From: Anaeromassilibacillus stercoravium
GTDB lineage: Bacteria; Bacillota; Clostridia; Oscillospirales; Acutalibacteraceae
Assembly (NCBI GenBank): GCA_019118845.1
Contig: DWYE01000015.1
Coordinates: 1 to 10,426 of the forward strand
DNA: 10,426 bases
Reading direction: 5' to 3'
The position numbers and the translations under genes were made by a program. Positions 1 to 7,196 of the stretch are shown piece by piece (positions within the stretch are counted from its first letter, which is position 1; the number at the start of each line of letters is the position of its first letter). Below the pieces are notes generated by a model. The model was not told where the DNA came from. It was given only the letters and a program-made list of their open reading frames with translations, and searched no databases.

Positions 1-626
1 CCTCCCTGGAATCACCAGAAGCCACGGACAAACCTGAAGAACCGGAGCTGGATGAAAACGGAAAACCCCGCCGGAAATTGAATAAAAAAGCCTACATGTG
101 CGGTATCGTCCTGCTATTGATGTTCTTCGCAATTGCAATTTACCGTACGCACACAAATGGGTTCGGTATGATTGTACAAACCGTGGAATCCTATACATAT
201 AACGTGGAGACGTTGGAAACACCTGCATCTTTTACAATCAATCTCGACAATCTGGAGAGCAACAGCGGTGTCAGCGTCTATAATGACGGGGACTGCTCCA
301 TCGAAGTATCCAGTGTGGAGAAGGCGGACGATGGGTACTTGGTCACCTTTATGGCGACGCCGAAATACGACTTCTTCCAAAATTATGCGCTTCTTGTATC
401 TGCAACACAGGAAGAATACCAAATTGTTTCGGACGGTACCGCACATCTGGCCATCTTAAAGGCAGAATTGACGGGTTCCTACGGCGATGAAACATTTACG
501 GCGACACAGGGCGAATCCAACGACATTGGGACCCTCTTCACGTATACGATCCCGGTGCAGGAGACTACAGGGGAAGTGTCCTTGACGTTCAATGGTTTGA
601 GGAAAATGAACTGGAACCTGAAATAA
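1..626 (+). CDS. Single-pass membrane protein of unknown function, C-terminal part (5' end outside window)
   Basis: The reading frame is open from the left edge (first full codon at position 3) to the TAA at 624-626, so the gene very likely starts upstream. A TTG at 78 is in frame, but nothing resembling a ribosome binding site precedes it. What is visible is an acidic, proline-rich stretch (about 20 residues), a basic patch (RRKLNKK), a hydrophobic helix of about 16-18 residues (around CGIVLLLMFFAIAIY, bases 110-155), then roughly 155 residues rich in beta-forming, Ser/Thr and acidic residues. The basic patch before the helix predicts the N-terminus inside and the C-terminal domain outside the cell. 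I recognise no family. It is the only plus-strand gene here and converges on the hydrolase gene, with a hairpin between them. No function is proposed. Confidence 0.7.
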   Translation, partial: SLESPEATDKPEEPELDENGKPRRKLNKKAYMCGIVLLLMFFAIAIYRTHTNGFGMIVQTVESYTYNVETLETPASFTINLDNLESNSGVSVYNDGDCSIEVSSVEKADDGYLVTFMATPKYDFFQNYALLVSATQEEYQIVSDGTAHLAILKAELTGSYGDETFTATQGESNDIGTLFTYTIPVQETTGEVSLTFNGLRKMNWNLK

Positions 627-641
627 AGCGCAGCAAAACAG

Positions 642-687
642 AAAGAGCTTGCTTCTATCCCAAAAAGGGAAGAGGCAAGCTCTTTTT
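642..687 (+). terminator. Rho-independent terminator between convergent genes
   Basis: An 11-bp perfect stem (AAAGAGCTTGC at 642-652 with its complement at 675-685) is extended inward by a partly paired stem with a TCCC/GGGA tip and an AAAAA loop. A run of T at 683-687 follows on the plus strand. It sits 15 bases after the stop of the upstream membrane-protein gene. On the minus strand the distal side has only a broken T-run, so it may also stop the hydrolase transcript, but less clearly. Confidence 0.85.
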
Positions 688-702
688 ATATGTGCATTTC
701 TC

Positions 703-1674
703 TTATTCAGAAGCCGCCTTCGGCAGGGCTTCCGGCATGGCTGTAACGGCCTCACAGAATTGTAAAAGATCTTGATAGACCTCTTGGCGATTGGACTCAC
801 CCAACACAACATGACGCGCCCCAGGATAGAGGATCAATTGGACATCATGGCCCGTGCGCACAAGCCTTTGCGCCAGCTGACGGATCCCTTTTCCGAAGTT
901 TCCCAGCGGGTCGCGGTCCCCGCTCATCAACAAAATGGGGATGTTCCGCGGGACGCTGCGATACCAGCGGGGAGAGCTGATTTGTTCTTGCAGCTGGAGA
1001 ATATCGCAATAGCCGGAAATGGTCAGATCGAACCCGCAGAGCGGGTCGTTGTTGTATTGGTCAACAAAGCGGTCGTCGCCGCTGAGCCAGTCGTGTTTGG
1101 TGCGGTTTGGCGCAAATACACGGTTGAACCGCCCTGTAGAATACCTTGCAAACGCAGCATCGTGCGCTTTGGGGCCGAATTTTCTCCGCTTTGCCTCCGC
1201 AAATGTCCGCCGCCCCGTCAGAAGACTTCTTTGGATGGGACCGCAGGTGCCGAGGAAGGCCACTGCGGAAAGCTCTTCGCCATATCGGGCGCTATAGGCC
1301 CTTGCTAAAAACGATCCCATGCTGTGTCCCAACAGGAGATAGGGGATATCCGGATAATCGTGCCGCATGATTTCATACAGCTTGTGCATATCCTGCAATA
1401 GGTTTTCACAGCCGTTCTCACCAAAGTATCCATAAGAACCACCTGTGGAAACGCTTTTTCCGTGGCCTAAATGGTCGTTAATCGCCACTGCAAACCCGTT
1501 AGACGCCATATATGTGGCAAAATCCATATACAGAAGGCTGTGTTCCGCCATTCCATGTGCAATCTGTAGAACGCCCTTCGCGGTTGTCCGATCCGCGGGT
1601 TCCACAATTCGGACAAAAATACGTTCGCCGTCTGCATGAGATTCGAAGGACATTTCTCTCTGCAAAAGTTCCAT
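703..1674 (-). CDS. Alpha/beta hydrolase, monoacylglycerol lipase-like (serine aminopeptidase S33 / lysophospholipase type)
   Basis: The 323-residue protein shows the alpha/beta-hydrolase plan. An oxyanion-hole segment HGMAEH lies at residues 40-45, and the nucleophile elbow GHSMG at 116-120 gives catalytic Ser118. The acid is probably Asp255 in SGDRDPLG, and the catalytic histidine is His288 in GARHVVL. This order and the HGMAEHS motif fit the Hydrolase_4/monoglyceride lipase group (PldB, COG2267), which hydrolyses ester bonds of monoacylglycerols or lysophospholipids; the true substrate is unknown. No signal peptide is visible, so it is probably cytoplasmic. The ATG at 1674 was chosen because AAGGAGG lies 8-9 bases upstream (around 1683-1689); a longer frame back to 1788 would run through the terminator hairpin. 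The gene lies downstream of the hemolysin III gene but behind a strong terminator, so it probably has its own transcript. Confidence 0.9.
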   Translation of the reverse strand: MELLQREMSFESHADGERIFVRIVEPADRTTAKGVLQIAHGMAEHSLLYMDFATYMASNGFAVAINDHLGHGKSVSTGGSYGYFGENGCENLLQDMHKLYEIMRHDYPDIPYLLLGHSMGSFLARAYSARYGEELSAVAFLGTCGPIQRSLLTGRRTFAEAKRRKFGPKAHDAAFARYSTGRFNRVFAPNRTKHDWLSGDDRFVDQYNNDPLCGFDLTISGYCDILQLQEQISSPRWYRSVPRNIPILLMSGDRDPLGNFGKGIRQLAQRLVRTGHDVQLILYPGARHVVLGESNRQEVYQDLLQFCEAVTAMPEALPKAASE

Positions 1675-1704
1675 TTTGGGAACCTCCTTCCAATGCCATT
1701 GAAC

Positions 1705-1757
1705 AAAAAGCTTCGGGAGAGCTTTGCATTTAGTATACCGCAGCTCTCCCGAAGCTT
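1705..1757 (-). terminator. Rho-independent terminator after the hemolysin III gene
   Basis: A perfect 16-bp inverted repeat (AAGCTTCGGGAGAGCT at 1708-1723 and its complement at 1742-1757) encloses an 18-base loop. On the minus strand it is followed by a T-run (complement of 1705-1709). It lies 40 bases after the hemolysin III stop codon and ends about 30 bases before the hydrolase start, so it should end the pgeF-like/radical SAM/hemolysin III transcript. It is not followed by T on the plus strand. Confidence 0.88.
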
Positions 1758-1797
1758 CGTAAAGGAATTGTAAATTTTCGACGAACAAAAATAAGCG

Positions 1798-2496
1798 CTA
1801 CACAACTGCGATGTTGTAAACTACCAAAAAGTGAAAAAAACTGCCTGCAACACAGAAAAAATGCCAAATAGAGTGCATATATTTCACCTTTCGGCCAACA
1901 CCGTATAGAATCGCCCCAACTGTATAGAGCACTCCGCCGGTCACTAAAAAGAGCAGGGAAGTCCCGTCAAGGCCCTCAACCAGCGGACGAAGGAAAAAGA
2001 GCACGCACCAGCCAAGCCCCAGGTAACAGATCATAGAAATCACGCGAAAACGCTTCATATCGACGGCGTTGAGCACAATTCCCAAGAGAGAGACCGCCCA
2101 GACAAAGCCAAACAGGAACCAGCCGGTCACACCGCCGATACAAAGGAGCGAGACAGGGGTATACGTGCCGGCGATCAATAGATAGATGGTGCAGTGATCC
2201 AGCACCTGAAACACCTTCTTAGCACGCCCCACTCCCAATGCATGGTACAGCGTGGATACCGTATACAGAAGAACCATGGTGCTTCCGTAGATGGAAACGC
2301 TCACCACGGTGAGCGCATTGTGTTGTCCCTGCACCAGCAGGATTACCAGCGCTGCAATGGCGAAGGCCGCGCCCAGACCGTGGGAAATCGCATTCCAGAT
2401 TTCCTCAGCCGTCGAATAACTGGGCAGACCCAGCCGCTTTCTCCTCCAGGCCCGGCGTTCGCTCCGGCGCGGCGTCCGAAAGGTTGTTTTTTCCAT
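1798..2496 (-). CDS. Hemolysin III / PAQR family membrane protein
   Basis: The 232-residue protein has a basic N-terminal tail (about residues 8-22) followed by about seven hydrophobic helices, as in the HlyIII (YqfA/TrhA, COG1272) branch of the PAQR superfamily. The conserved putative zinc-site residues are all present: His85 in STLYH, Asp100 in LDHCTIY with the family signature LIAGTYTP just after it, and His208/His212 in HSIWH. His39 (SHGLG) in the first helix is also typical. PAQR members are metal-dependent membrane proteins, some with ceramidase-like activity; bacterial members have been tied to membrane lipid or energy homeostasis, and true haemolysis is doubtful. The ATG at 2496, with GAAGGG upstream, was preferred. 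A TTG at 2550 would add 18 residues and overlap the radical SAM gene. It is the last gene of its operon, 34 bases after the radical SAM stop. Confidence 0.92.
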   Translation of the reverse strand: MEKTTFRTPRRSERRAWRRKRLGLPSYSTAEEIWNAISHGLGAAFAIAALVILLVQGQHNALTVVSVSIYGSTMVLLYTVSTLYHALGVGRAKKVFQVLDHCTIYLLIAGTYTPVSLLCIGGVTGWFLFGFVWAVSLLGIVLNAVDMKRFRVISMICYLGLGWCVLFFLRPLVEGLDGTSLLFLVTGGVLYTVGAILYGVGRKVKYMHSIWHFFCVAGSFFHFLVVYNIAVV

Positions 2497-2530
2497 GCCA
2501 TCCGTCCCTTCTAGCAACAGCCAAATTTTC

Positions 2531-3448
2531 TCATGTTTCTTGCGCGCCAAGAGGGGGAAGCCCCTCTAAATCAAACGGGGGGATAAACCCTTTTTGTGCC
2601 GATGTGCGCTCTTGTACATACCCATCCAGCCCCAAGTCAAACAGATGCTGTTGTACCTTCTCATATTCCCGCTTGGTGATCCGGCGGTTGATCTCTGGAA
2701 ACTCCGCGGCCCGCCCGCAGGGGACATATTGCGCCATCAAGCTTACGAGCACGCCTTCCGGCAAATTGTTTTTGATCCAGTCGAGAACCTCGATCGAATT
2801 GCGTGTATGGCCCGGAAGGATCAAATGCCGCACAATCGTCCCGCGCTGGAGCATTCCATCTCCGTCAAAAATGGCCGGGCCGGTTTGCCGCGCCATTTCC
2901 AAGATGGCCTCCGCCGCACGCTCCGGATAATCGACCGCCCCGGAGAGGCGCTGCGCCAATGCAGAGTCGCGGTACTTATAGTCCGGCAAATAGACAGAGA
3001 CCAACCCATCCAGCATTCGCAAAGTCTCCACCCGCTCATAGCCACTGGTATTATACACCACGGGCACGGGAAGGGGGCGAAGCCGCAGGGCCTCTGCGAT
3101 TCCAACAGCAAAATGTGTTGGGTTGACCAAATTGATGTTGTGTGCCCCTTGATCGACTAGGTGAAAAAATACGCCGGAAAGCTCCTGTGGGGTCAAAGAA
3201 CGGCCCACCTCACGCCGTACACTGATCTGCTCGTTCTGGCAGAAAACGCATTGCAGGGAACAGCCTGTAAAGAATACCGTCCCCGATCCCTTGCTGCCGC
3301 TGATACAGGGCTCTTCCCAGGCGTGGAGGGCTGCCCTGGCTACGACCGGCTTCACTCCCATGCGGCAAAAGCCGTTGCCCGATTTCGCATCGCGCCGGGC
3401 ACCGCACATGCGGGGACAGAGGGTACACTGTTCGATCAGTTCCGGCAT
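2531..3448 (-). CDS. Radical SAM protein, PflX-type (COG1313)
   Basis: This 305-residue protein has the radical SAM cluster motif C-x3-C-x2-C (Cys63, Cys67, Cys70; TGCSLQCVFCQN), which binds a [4Fe-4S] cluster and SAM. The N-terminus carries further cysteines in the pattern CTLCPRMCGARR...GFC (Cys8, 11, 15, 28), characteristic of the PflX/COG1313 group annotated as putative pyruvate formate-lyase activating enzyme. The segment LRMLDGLVSVYLPDYKY (about 143-159) is also typical of that group. Its real substrate is not established, and no glycyl-radical enzyme gene is in the window. The ATG at 3448 has AAAGGAGG 7 bases upstream; a longer frame to 3673 merely shadows the preceding gene. Its start overlaps the end of the pgeF-like gene by 13 bases, so the two are probably translationally coupled. 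Confidence 0.92.
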   Translation of the reverse strand: MPELIEQCTLCPRMCGARRDAKSGNGFCRMGVKPVVARAALHAWEEPCISGSKGSGTVFFTGCSLQCVFCQNEQISVRREVGRSLTPQELSGVFFHLVDQGAHNINLVNPTHFAVGIAEALRLRPLPVPVVYNTSGYERVETLRMLDGLVSVYLPDYKYRDSALAQRLSGAVDYPERAAEAILEMARQTGPAIFDGDGMLQRGTIVRHLILPGHTRNSIEVLDWIKNNLPEGVLVSLMAQYVPCGRAAEFPEINRRITKREYEKVQQHLFDLGLDGYVQERTSAQKGFIPPFDLEGLPPLGAQET

Positions 3449-4290
3449 TCCGCATCCTCCTTTAAAGCCAAAAATGCTGCCATACCGCCCCGTTTGCCGC
3501 CGCTGGCACGATGGGAAAAGAGCCAATCGGCATGGCATTGGGTGCAAAGTTCCGCAACAGAGATGTGCGCCTCTAAAAGGCCAGCGCGCAGCAATGCACG
3601 GCGGTTTGCTTCCCACAGGTTGAGCATATATTTTCCGTCGCCGCAATCCCGCAAAAAGCATTCCGGTTTCCAATCCGTCCTCGCGGCGAATGCATCCGCC
3701 ACCGGTTGGTCCACTTCGTAGCAGCAGGGACCGATGGAGGGGCCGATAGCGGCGAGCAATTCCTCCGGCCGGCTGCCAAACTTATGCGCCATCGCCTCCA
3801 CCATCTTGATGCCCATCCCCGCGACCGTCCCGCGCCAACCGGCATGCGCAAGGCCGATGGCCCGATGGACAGGATCCAAAAAGTAAAGCGGCACGCAGTC
3901 CGCATAATACGTCACCAGCGTGACCCCAGGTTCATCCGTGAGCAATCCGTCCACGCTTTCCCGGTCGCGAGGACGCCAGATCCCGATGCCGCACTCCCGC
4001 TTGGTGACGCGCCGGATCTCTGTGTGGTGATCCTGGGCCGAAGCCACCAGGGAGTCGAACGAAAAGCCCGCAGCGTCGCAAAACCGATGGTAATTCGTCA
4101 GGACTGTCTCATCCGGATCACCGCGATGAAAGCTCAAATTCATGGAAGAAAATTCCCCGCAGCTCACGCCTCCCACCCGGGTGGAAAACGCGTGCCGCAC
4201 AAATGGAACAGCAGAGAAGGCTGGAAAGGTCAGATAGGCTACGCCCTGTTTCTCATGCAGCTCCATATTCCGGGTATCGTAAGGCCCCAT
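3436..4290 (-). CDS. pgeF: Peptidoglycan editing factor / laccase-domain protein (YfiH/YlmD/LACC1 family)
   Basis: The 284-residue protein matches the YfiH/DUF152 'multicopper oxidase' family (COG1496). Metal-site residues are recognisable: His88 or His89 in AQDHHTE, Cys132 in ADCVPL and His149 in HAGWRG. Other family blocks are STRVGGVS (36-43), IGPSIGPCCYEV (182-193) and the C-terminal CTQCHADWLFSHR (249-261). Relatives act on purine nucleosides (phosphorolysis and deamination) and, in E. coli, correct misincorporated amino acids in peptidoglycan precursors; laccase activity is doubtful. The symbol is given by family, not proven function. The ATG at 4290 has AAGGAGG about 8 bases upstream. 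A frame extending to 4416 would run through the promoter region. It is the first gene of the three-gene operon with the radical SAM and hemolysin III genes. Confidence 0.93.
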   Translation of the reverse strand: MGPYDTRNMELHEKQGVAYLTFPAFSAVPFVRHAFSTRVGGVSCGEFSSMNLSFHRGDPDETVLTNYHRFCDAAGFSFDSLVASAQDHHTEIRRVTKRECGIGIWRPRDRESVDGLLTDEPGVTLVTYYADCVPLYFLDPVHRAIGLAHAGWRGTVAGMGIKMVEAMAHKFGSRPEELLAAIGPSIGPCCYEVDQPVADAFAARTDWKPECFLRDCGDGKYMLNLWEANRRALLRAGLLEAHISVAELCTQCHADWLFSHRASGGKRGGMAAFLALKEDAECRN

Positions 4291-4334
4291 GCAATGTTCC
4301 TCCTTATAGCAAAACTCGAAAAAAGATCGTTTGC

Positions 4335-4363
4335 ATTTTATCACAACGGACACGGAAAAGCAA
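4335..4363 (-). promoter_or_regulatory. Probable sigma-A promoter of the pgeF-like operon
   Basis: On the minus strand TTGCTT (complement of 4358-4363) and TAAAAT (complement of 4335-4340) are separated by 17 bases, close to the TTGACA-17-TATAAT consensus. The -10 ends 45 bases before the ATG at 4290. The terminator at 4417-4461 immediately upstream makes an independent promoter necessary here. It is predicted from sequence alone. Confidence 0.55.
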
Positions 4364-4416
4364 ACCGAAGATTGCCGGCTGAAAAATCTGGAAAGTAGGG
4401 TCACAACCATAACCAT

Positions 4417-4461
4417 AAAAAACGCTGCCCAGCGAAAATTTTAACCCTTCCGCCGGGCAGC
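4417..4461 (-). terminator. Rho-independent terminator of the metF-metH operon
   Basis: The minus strand reads GCTGCCCGGCG (complement of 4451-4461), a 16-base loop, then CGCTGGGCAGC (complement of 4424-4434). This is an 11-bp stem with one G-T pair, followed after one G by six T (complement of 4417-4422). It begins 12 bases past the stop of the TfoX-domain gene. Confidence 0.9.
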
Positions 4462-4473
4462 ACAAATTCTTCA

Positions 4474-4788
4474 TTATGGGCGCTTTTTCGCCTCTGGCAG
4501 TGCTTCATATGTGCAAATGACAAGGCGCTGTAAGAATTCCCGGTCGTCAACCTCCTCGACCAACAGCATCGGTTTAGCGCCGGGGTAGGGGAGGGCCTCG
4601 CGTCCGTGGGGCAGAAGCGCTTCGCCGGGAACCGTCCGCTTTATCAGAAAACGGTCATCGTAGATCCCGCCGATCCCCTTCCCGCAGACGTAGAGGAGGT
4701 ACTCTCCCATCATTTTCCGGTTGGAAATCCCCTCTAAACCATCGAGCTGGCTCAAGATAAACTGCAAAAAGGATTCACTGGAAGCCAT
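4474..4788 (-). CDS. TfoX N-terminal domain protein
   Basis: This small protein (104 residues) matches the TfoX/Sxy N-terminal domain (COG3070). Its signature is RKMMGEYLLYVCGKGIGGIY, followed at once by DDRFLIKRT (about residues 24-52), and it then has PYPGAKPMLLVEEVDD (67-82). In gamma-proteobacteria the N-terminal domain is part of the competence regulator Sxy, but single-domain versions are widespread in Firmicutes without known function, so I do not call it a competence factor. No DNA-binding motif is obvious. The ATG is one base after the metH stop codon, and GGGGAGG, its ribosome binding site, lies inside the metH end, so translation is probably coupled. It is the last gene of the methionine operon, directly before the terminator. 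Why it belongs there is not clear from the sequence. Confidence 0.88.
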   Translation of the reverse strand: MASSESFLQFILSQLDGLEGISNRKMMGEYLLYVCGKGIGGIYDDRFLIKRTVPGEALLPHGREALPYPGAKPMLLVEEVDDREFLQRLVICTYEALPEAKKRP

Positions 4789-4789
4789 G

Positions 4790-7192
4790 TTATTCCTCCC
4801 CTGAAGGGTCGCCGAAGATCACATGGGCGTACCGGACCGAGTCCATCGCGTCTTTGGAATAGTGATCCGCATGGATCATATCGGCATATTCCTGCGTCAG
4901 GACCGCGCCGCCAACCATCACTTTGCAGTCGGGAGCATTCTTGTGCAATTCCCGGATGGTTTCCTCCATATTTACCACCGTCGTGGTCATCAAGGCACTC
5001 AAGCCTACCAGCTTGACCTCGTTCTGTACCACGGCCTCTACGACTTTCTCCGGCGGTACGTCCTTTCCAAGGTCGATCACATCGTAGCTGTAATTTTCCA
5101 GCAATACCTTCACAATGTTTTTGCCGATGTCGTGGATATCGCCTTTGACCGTCGCCAGCACAATCTTATCCTTTTTGACACTCGCTGTGGACGTTTCCAT
5201 ACTGTCCAATTTTGTCCGCACTACTTCGAAAGCGGCTTTAGCTGCATCCGCGCTCATCAACAGTTGCGGAAGGAAGAGTTTCCCTGTTTCAAAATCCTTG
5301 CCGACGCGATCCAATGCGGGGATCAGCGATTCGTTGATGACCACAAGCGGCTCTTTCGTCAGCAATTCCTGTTCTGCGGCGGCGTGTGCGCTCTCTTTCA
5401 AGCCGCTGATGATCGCCTGTCCTAAGCTCATCTCCATGCCAGAAGCCTTTGGCACAGACTCCGAAGGCTGCTCGGAATACCGGGCGATGTAGTCCATACA
5501 TTGTTGGTCAACACCGCTCAGGGCACAGTATGCATCATAGGCTTTGCGCATAGCCGCCGAATTCGGATTGACAATTGCGGCGCTCAATCCGCTTTGCAGC
5601 GCCATGGTAAAAAACGCAGCATTGACATTATCGCGCTGCGGCAATCCAAACGATATGTTGGAAACCCCCAGCGAAGTGTGTACGCCTAAAGTATTTTCGA
5701 TCAACCGCAGCGCTTCCAACGTCACCGCTGCCGCTTCCTGTCCGGCGCTGATGGTCATAACCAGCGCGTCCACAACGATGTCCCGCTTTGGAATCCCGTA
5801 TGTGGCCGCTGTCTCTACGATCTTTTTTGCCACAGCAAGCCTTCCCTCCGGGGTTTCGGGAATCCCCGACTCGTCCAACGTCAGGGCGATCACCACGCCG
5901 CCGTATTTTTTCACCAGCGGGAAGATGCTACGCATGCTCTCCTGCTTTCCGTTGACCGAATTGATCAGCGGCTTGCCGTTGTAAAGGCGCATGGCCTGTT
6001 CCATGGTCTCCGCATTGGAGGTGTCGATCTGTAAGGGAAGGTCAACAACGCTTTGCAGTTCTGTGACCGCACGGCACATCATCGCCGTTTCGTCGATCTC
6101 CGGCAGGCCAACGTTCACGTCGAGAATATGCGCGCCAGCCTGTTGCTGGGCGATGCCCTCGCGGAGGATGTAATCCATATCATTTTCGCGCAGGGCCTGC
6201 TTGAAACGCGATTTTCCAGTCGGATTGATGCGCTCCCCGATCAACAGCGGCCGCTTTCCAAAGCAGACCGCCTTGGAATAGGAGGAGATCACCGTGCGTT
6301 CTTTCGGTTGCAGGGGGGCGGGGAAAATCGTTTTGCAGCGCTGGATCATTGCCGCAATGTGCGCCGGAGTGGTTCCACAGCAGCCGCCCGCAAGCCAAGC
6401 ACCCTCGCGGACTAGTTCCTCCATCACGGCGGCAAATTCTTCCGGACCTACGTCAAATACCGTGCGCCCATCCACACTGCGTGGGAGCCCCGCATTGGGG
6501 TTTACAATCATAGGGATGGAACAGCAGTCCAGAAGTTGGGGGAAGAGAGTGCGCATCTGTTCAGGCCCGAGGCCGCAATTGAAGCCAATGGCGTCAGCGC
6601 CCAGCCCTTCCAAAAGAGCGACTGCTGCGGCAATGTCGCCGCCGGTGAGAAGCTTGCCTTTCTCATCAAAGATCATCGTGACAAACACGGGGAGGGAGGT
6701 GTTCTCTTTTGCCGCCAGCAGCGCCGCCTTTGCTTCATGCGTATCGCTCATGGTTTCAATTAAGATAAGGTCAGCGCCGGCTTTCTCTCCGCATTGTGCC
6801 GCCTCTTTAAAGGCTTCGTAGGCTTCCTCAAAGGAAAGGTCCCCCAATGGGCGCAGGAGTTTTCCCGTGGGACCGATGTCCATCGCAACATATGCATCCC
6901 GGCCGCAGGATTCCACCGCGTGCCGTGCATGGGAAACCGCCGCTTCCACGATCTCCTGAACCGAGCGGCCGCATCCGCGCAATTTGATCGCATTTCCCCC
7001 GAACGTGTTGGTCTTTACAATATCTGCACCGGCAGCGAGGTAGTCGCGATGAATCTGCTCGATCAGATCCGGCCTTTCCAGATTCCAAAGCTCGGGCAGT
7101 TCCCCAGCCCCCAAGCCGTTTTGCTGTAAAATGGTCCCCATAGCGCCGTCAAAAAAGACGATGCGCTTTCCGAGAAGCTCCAAAACCCCCAT
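4790..7192 (-). CDS. metH: Cobalamin-dependent methionine synthase lacking the C-terminal activation domain
   Basis: The 800-residue protein transfers the methyl group of 5-methyl-THF to homocysteine through bound cobalamin. Modules in order: homocysteine-binding barrel (about 1-290) with zinc ligands Cys206 (GFNCGLGP) and Cys271/Cys272 (GGCCGTTP); pterin-binding barrel (about 314-575) with GERINPTGK (319-327) and ILDVNVG (357-362); helical cap (about 590-670); Rossmann cobalamin domain (about 675-795) with GDIHDIGKNIV (684-694), whose His687 is the lower axial cobalt ligand, plus LSALMTTT and GGAVLT. It ends there. E. coli MetH is about 1,230 residues because it continues into a SAM-binding activation domain, which here is supplied by the gene just upstream. 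The ATG at 7192 has AAAGGA about 8 bases upstream and lies 4 bases after that gene's stop. All catalytic residues I could check are intact. Confidence 0.97.
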   Translation of the reverse strand: MGVLELLGKRIVFFDGAMGTILQQNGLGAGELPELWNLERPDLIEQIHRDYLAAGADIVKTNTFGGNAIKLRGCGRSVQEIVEAAVSHARHAVESCGRDAYVAMDIGPTGKLLRPLGDLSFEEAYEAFKEAAQCGEKAGADLILIETMSDTHEAKAALLAAKENTSLPVFVTMIFDEKGKLLTGGDIAAAVALLEGLGADAIGFNCGLGPEQMRTLFPQLLDCCSIPMIVNPNAGLPRSVDGRTVFDVGPEEFAAVMEELVREGAWLAGGCCGTTPAHIAAMIQRCKTIFPAPLQPKERTVISSYSKAVCFGKRPLLIGERINPTGKSRFKQALRENDMDYILREGIAQQQAGAHILDVNVGLPEIDETAMMCRAVTELQSVVDLPLQIDTSNAETMEQAMRLYNGKPLINSVNGKQESMRSIFPLVKKYGGVVIALTLDESGIPETPEGRLAVAKKIVETAATYGIPKRDIVVDALVMTISAGQEAAAVTLEALRLIENTLGVHTSLGVSNISFGLPQRDNVNAAFFTMALQSGLSAAIVNPNSAAMRKAYDAYCALSGVDQQCMDYIARYSEQPSESVPKASGMEMSLGQAIISGLKESAHAAAEQELLTKEPLVVINESLIPALDRVGKDFETGKLFLPQLLMSADAAKAAFEVVRTKLDSMETSTASVKKDKIVLATVKGDIHDIGKNIVKVLLENYSYDVIDLGKDVPPEKVVEAVVQNEVKLVGLSALMTTTVVNMEETIRELHKNAPDCKVMVGGAVLTQEYADMIHADHYSKDAMDSVRYAHVIFGDPSGEE

Positions 7193-7196
7193 AGTT

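Noticed and set aside
1675..1788. 38-residue N-terminal extension of the alpha/beta hydrolase
   Set aside because: It would be encoded by the terminator hairpin; the ATG at 1674 has an ideal ribosome binding site.
3449..3673. 75-residue N-terminal extension of the radical SAM protein
   Set aside because: It lies wholly inside the pgeF-like gene, while a strong AGGAGG precedes the ATG at 3448 and homology begins there.
3706..4398. Plus-strand frame of 230 codons opposite the pgeF-like gene
   Set aside because: It is antisense to a well-supported gene, has no family resemblance and no ribosome binding site; it is a shadow of G+C-rich codon use.
4474..4788. TfoX-domain gene as a competence regulator
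   Set aside because: Only the N-terminal domain is present and the host appears to be Clostridia; the family name does not support a competence role here.
4823..5425. Plus-strand frames within metH (here and at 5544-5984, 6294-6821)
   Set aside because: All lie antisense inside one continuous, motif-rich metH reading frame.
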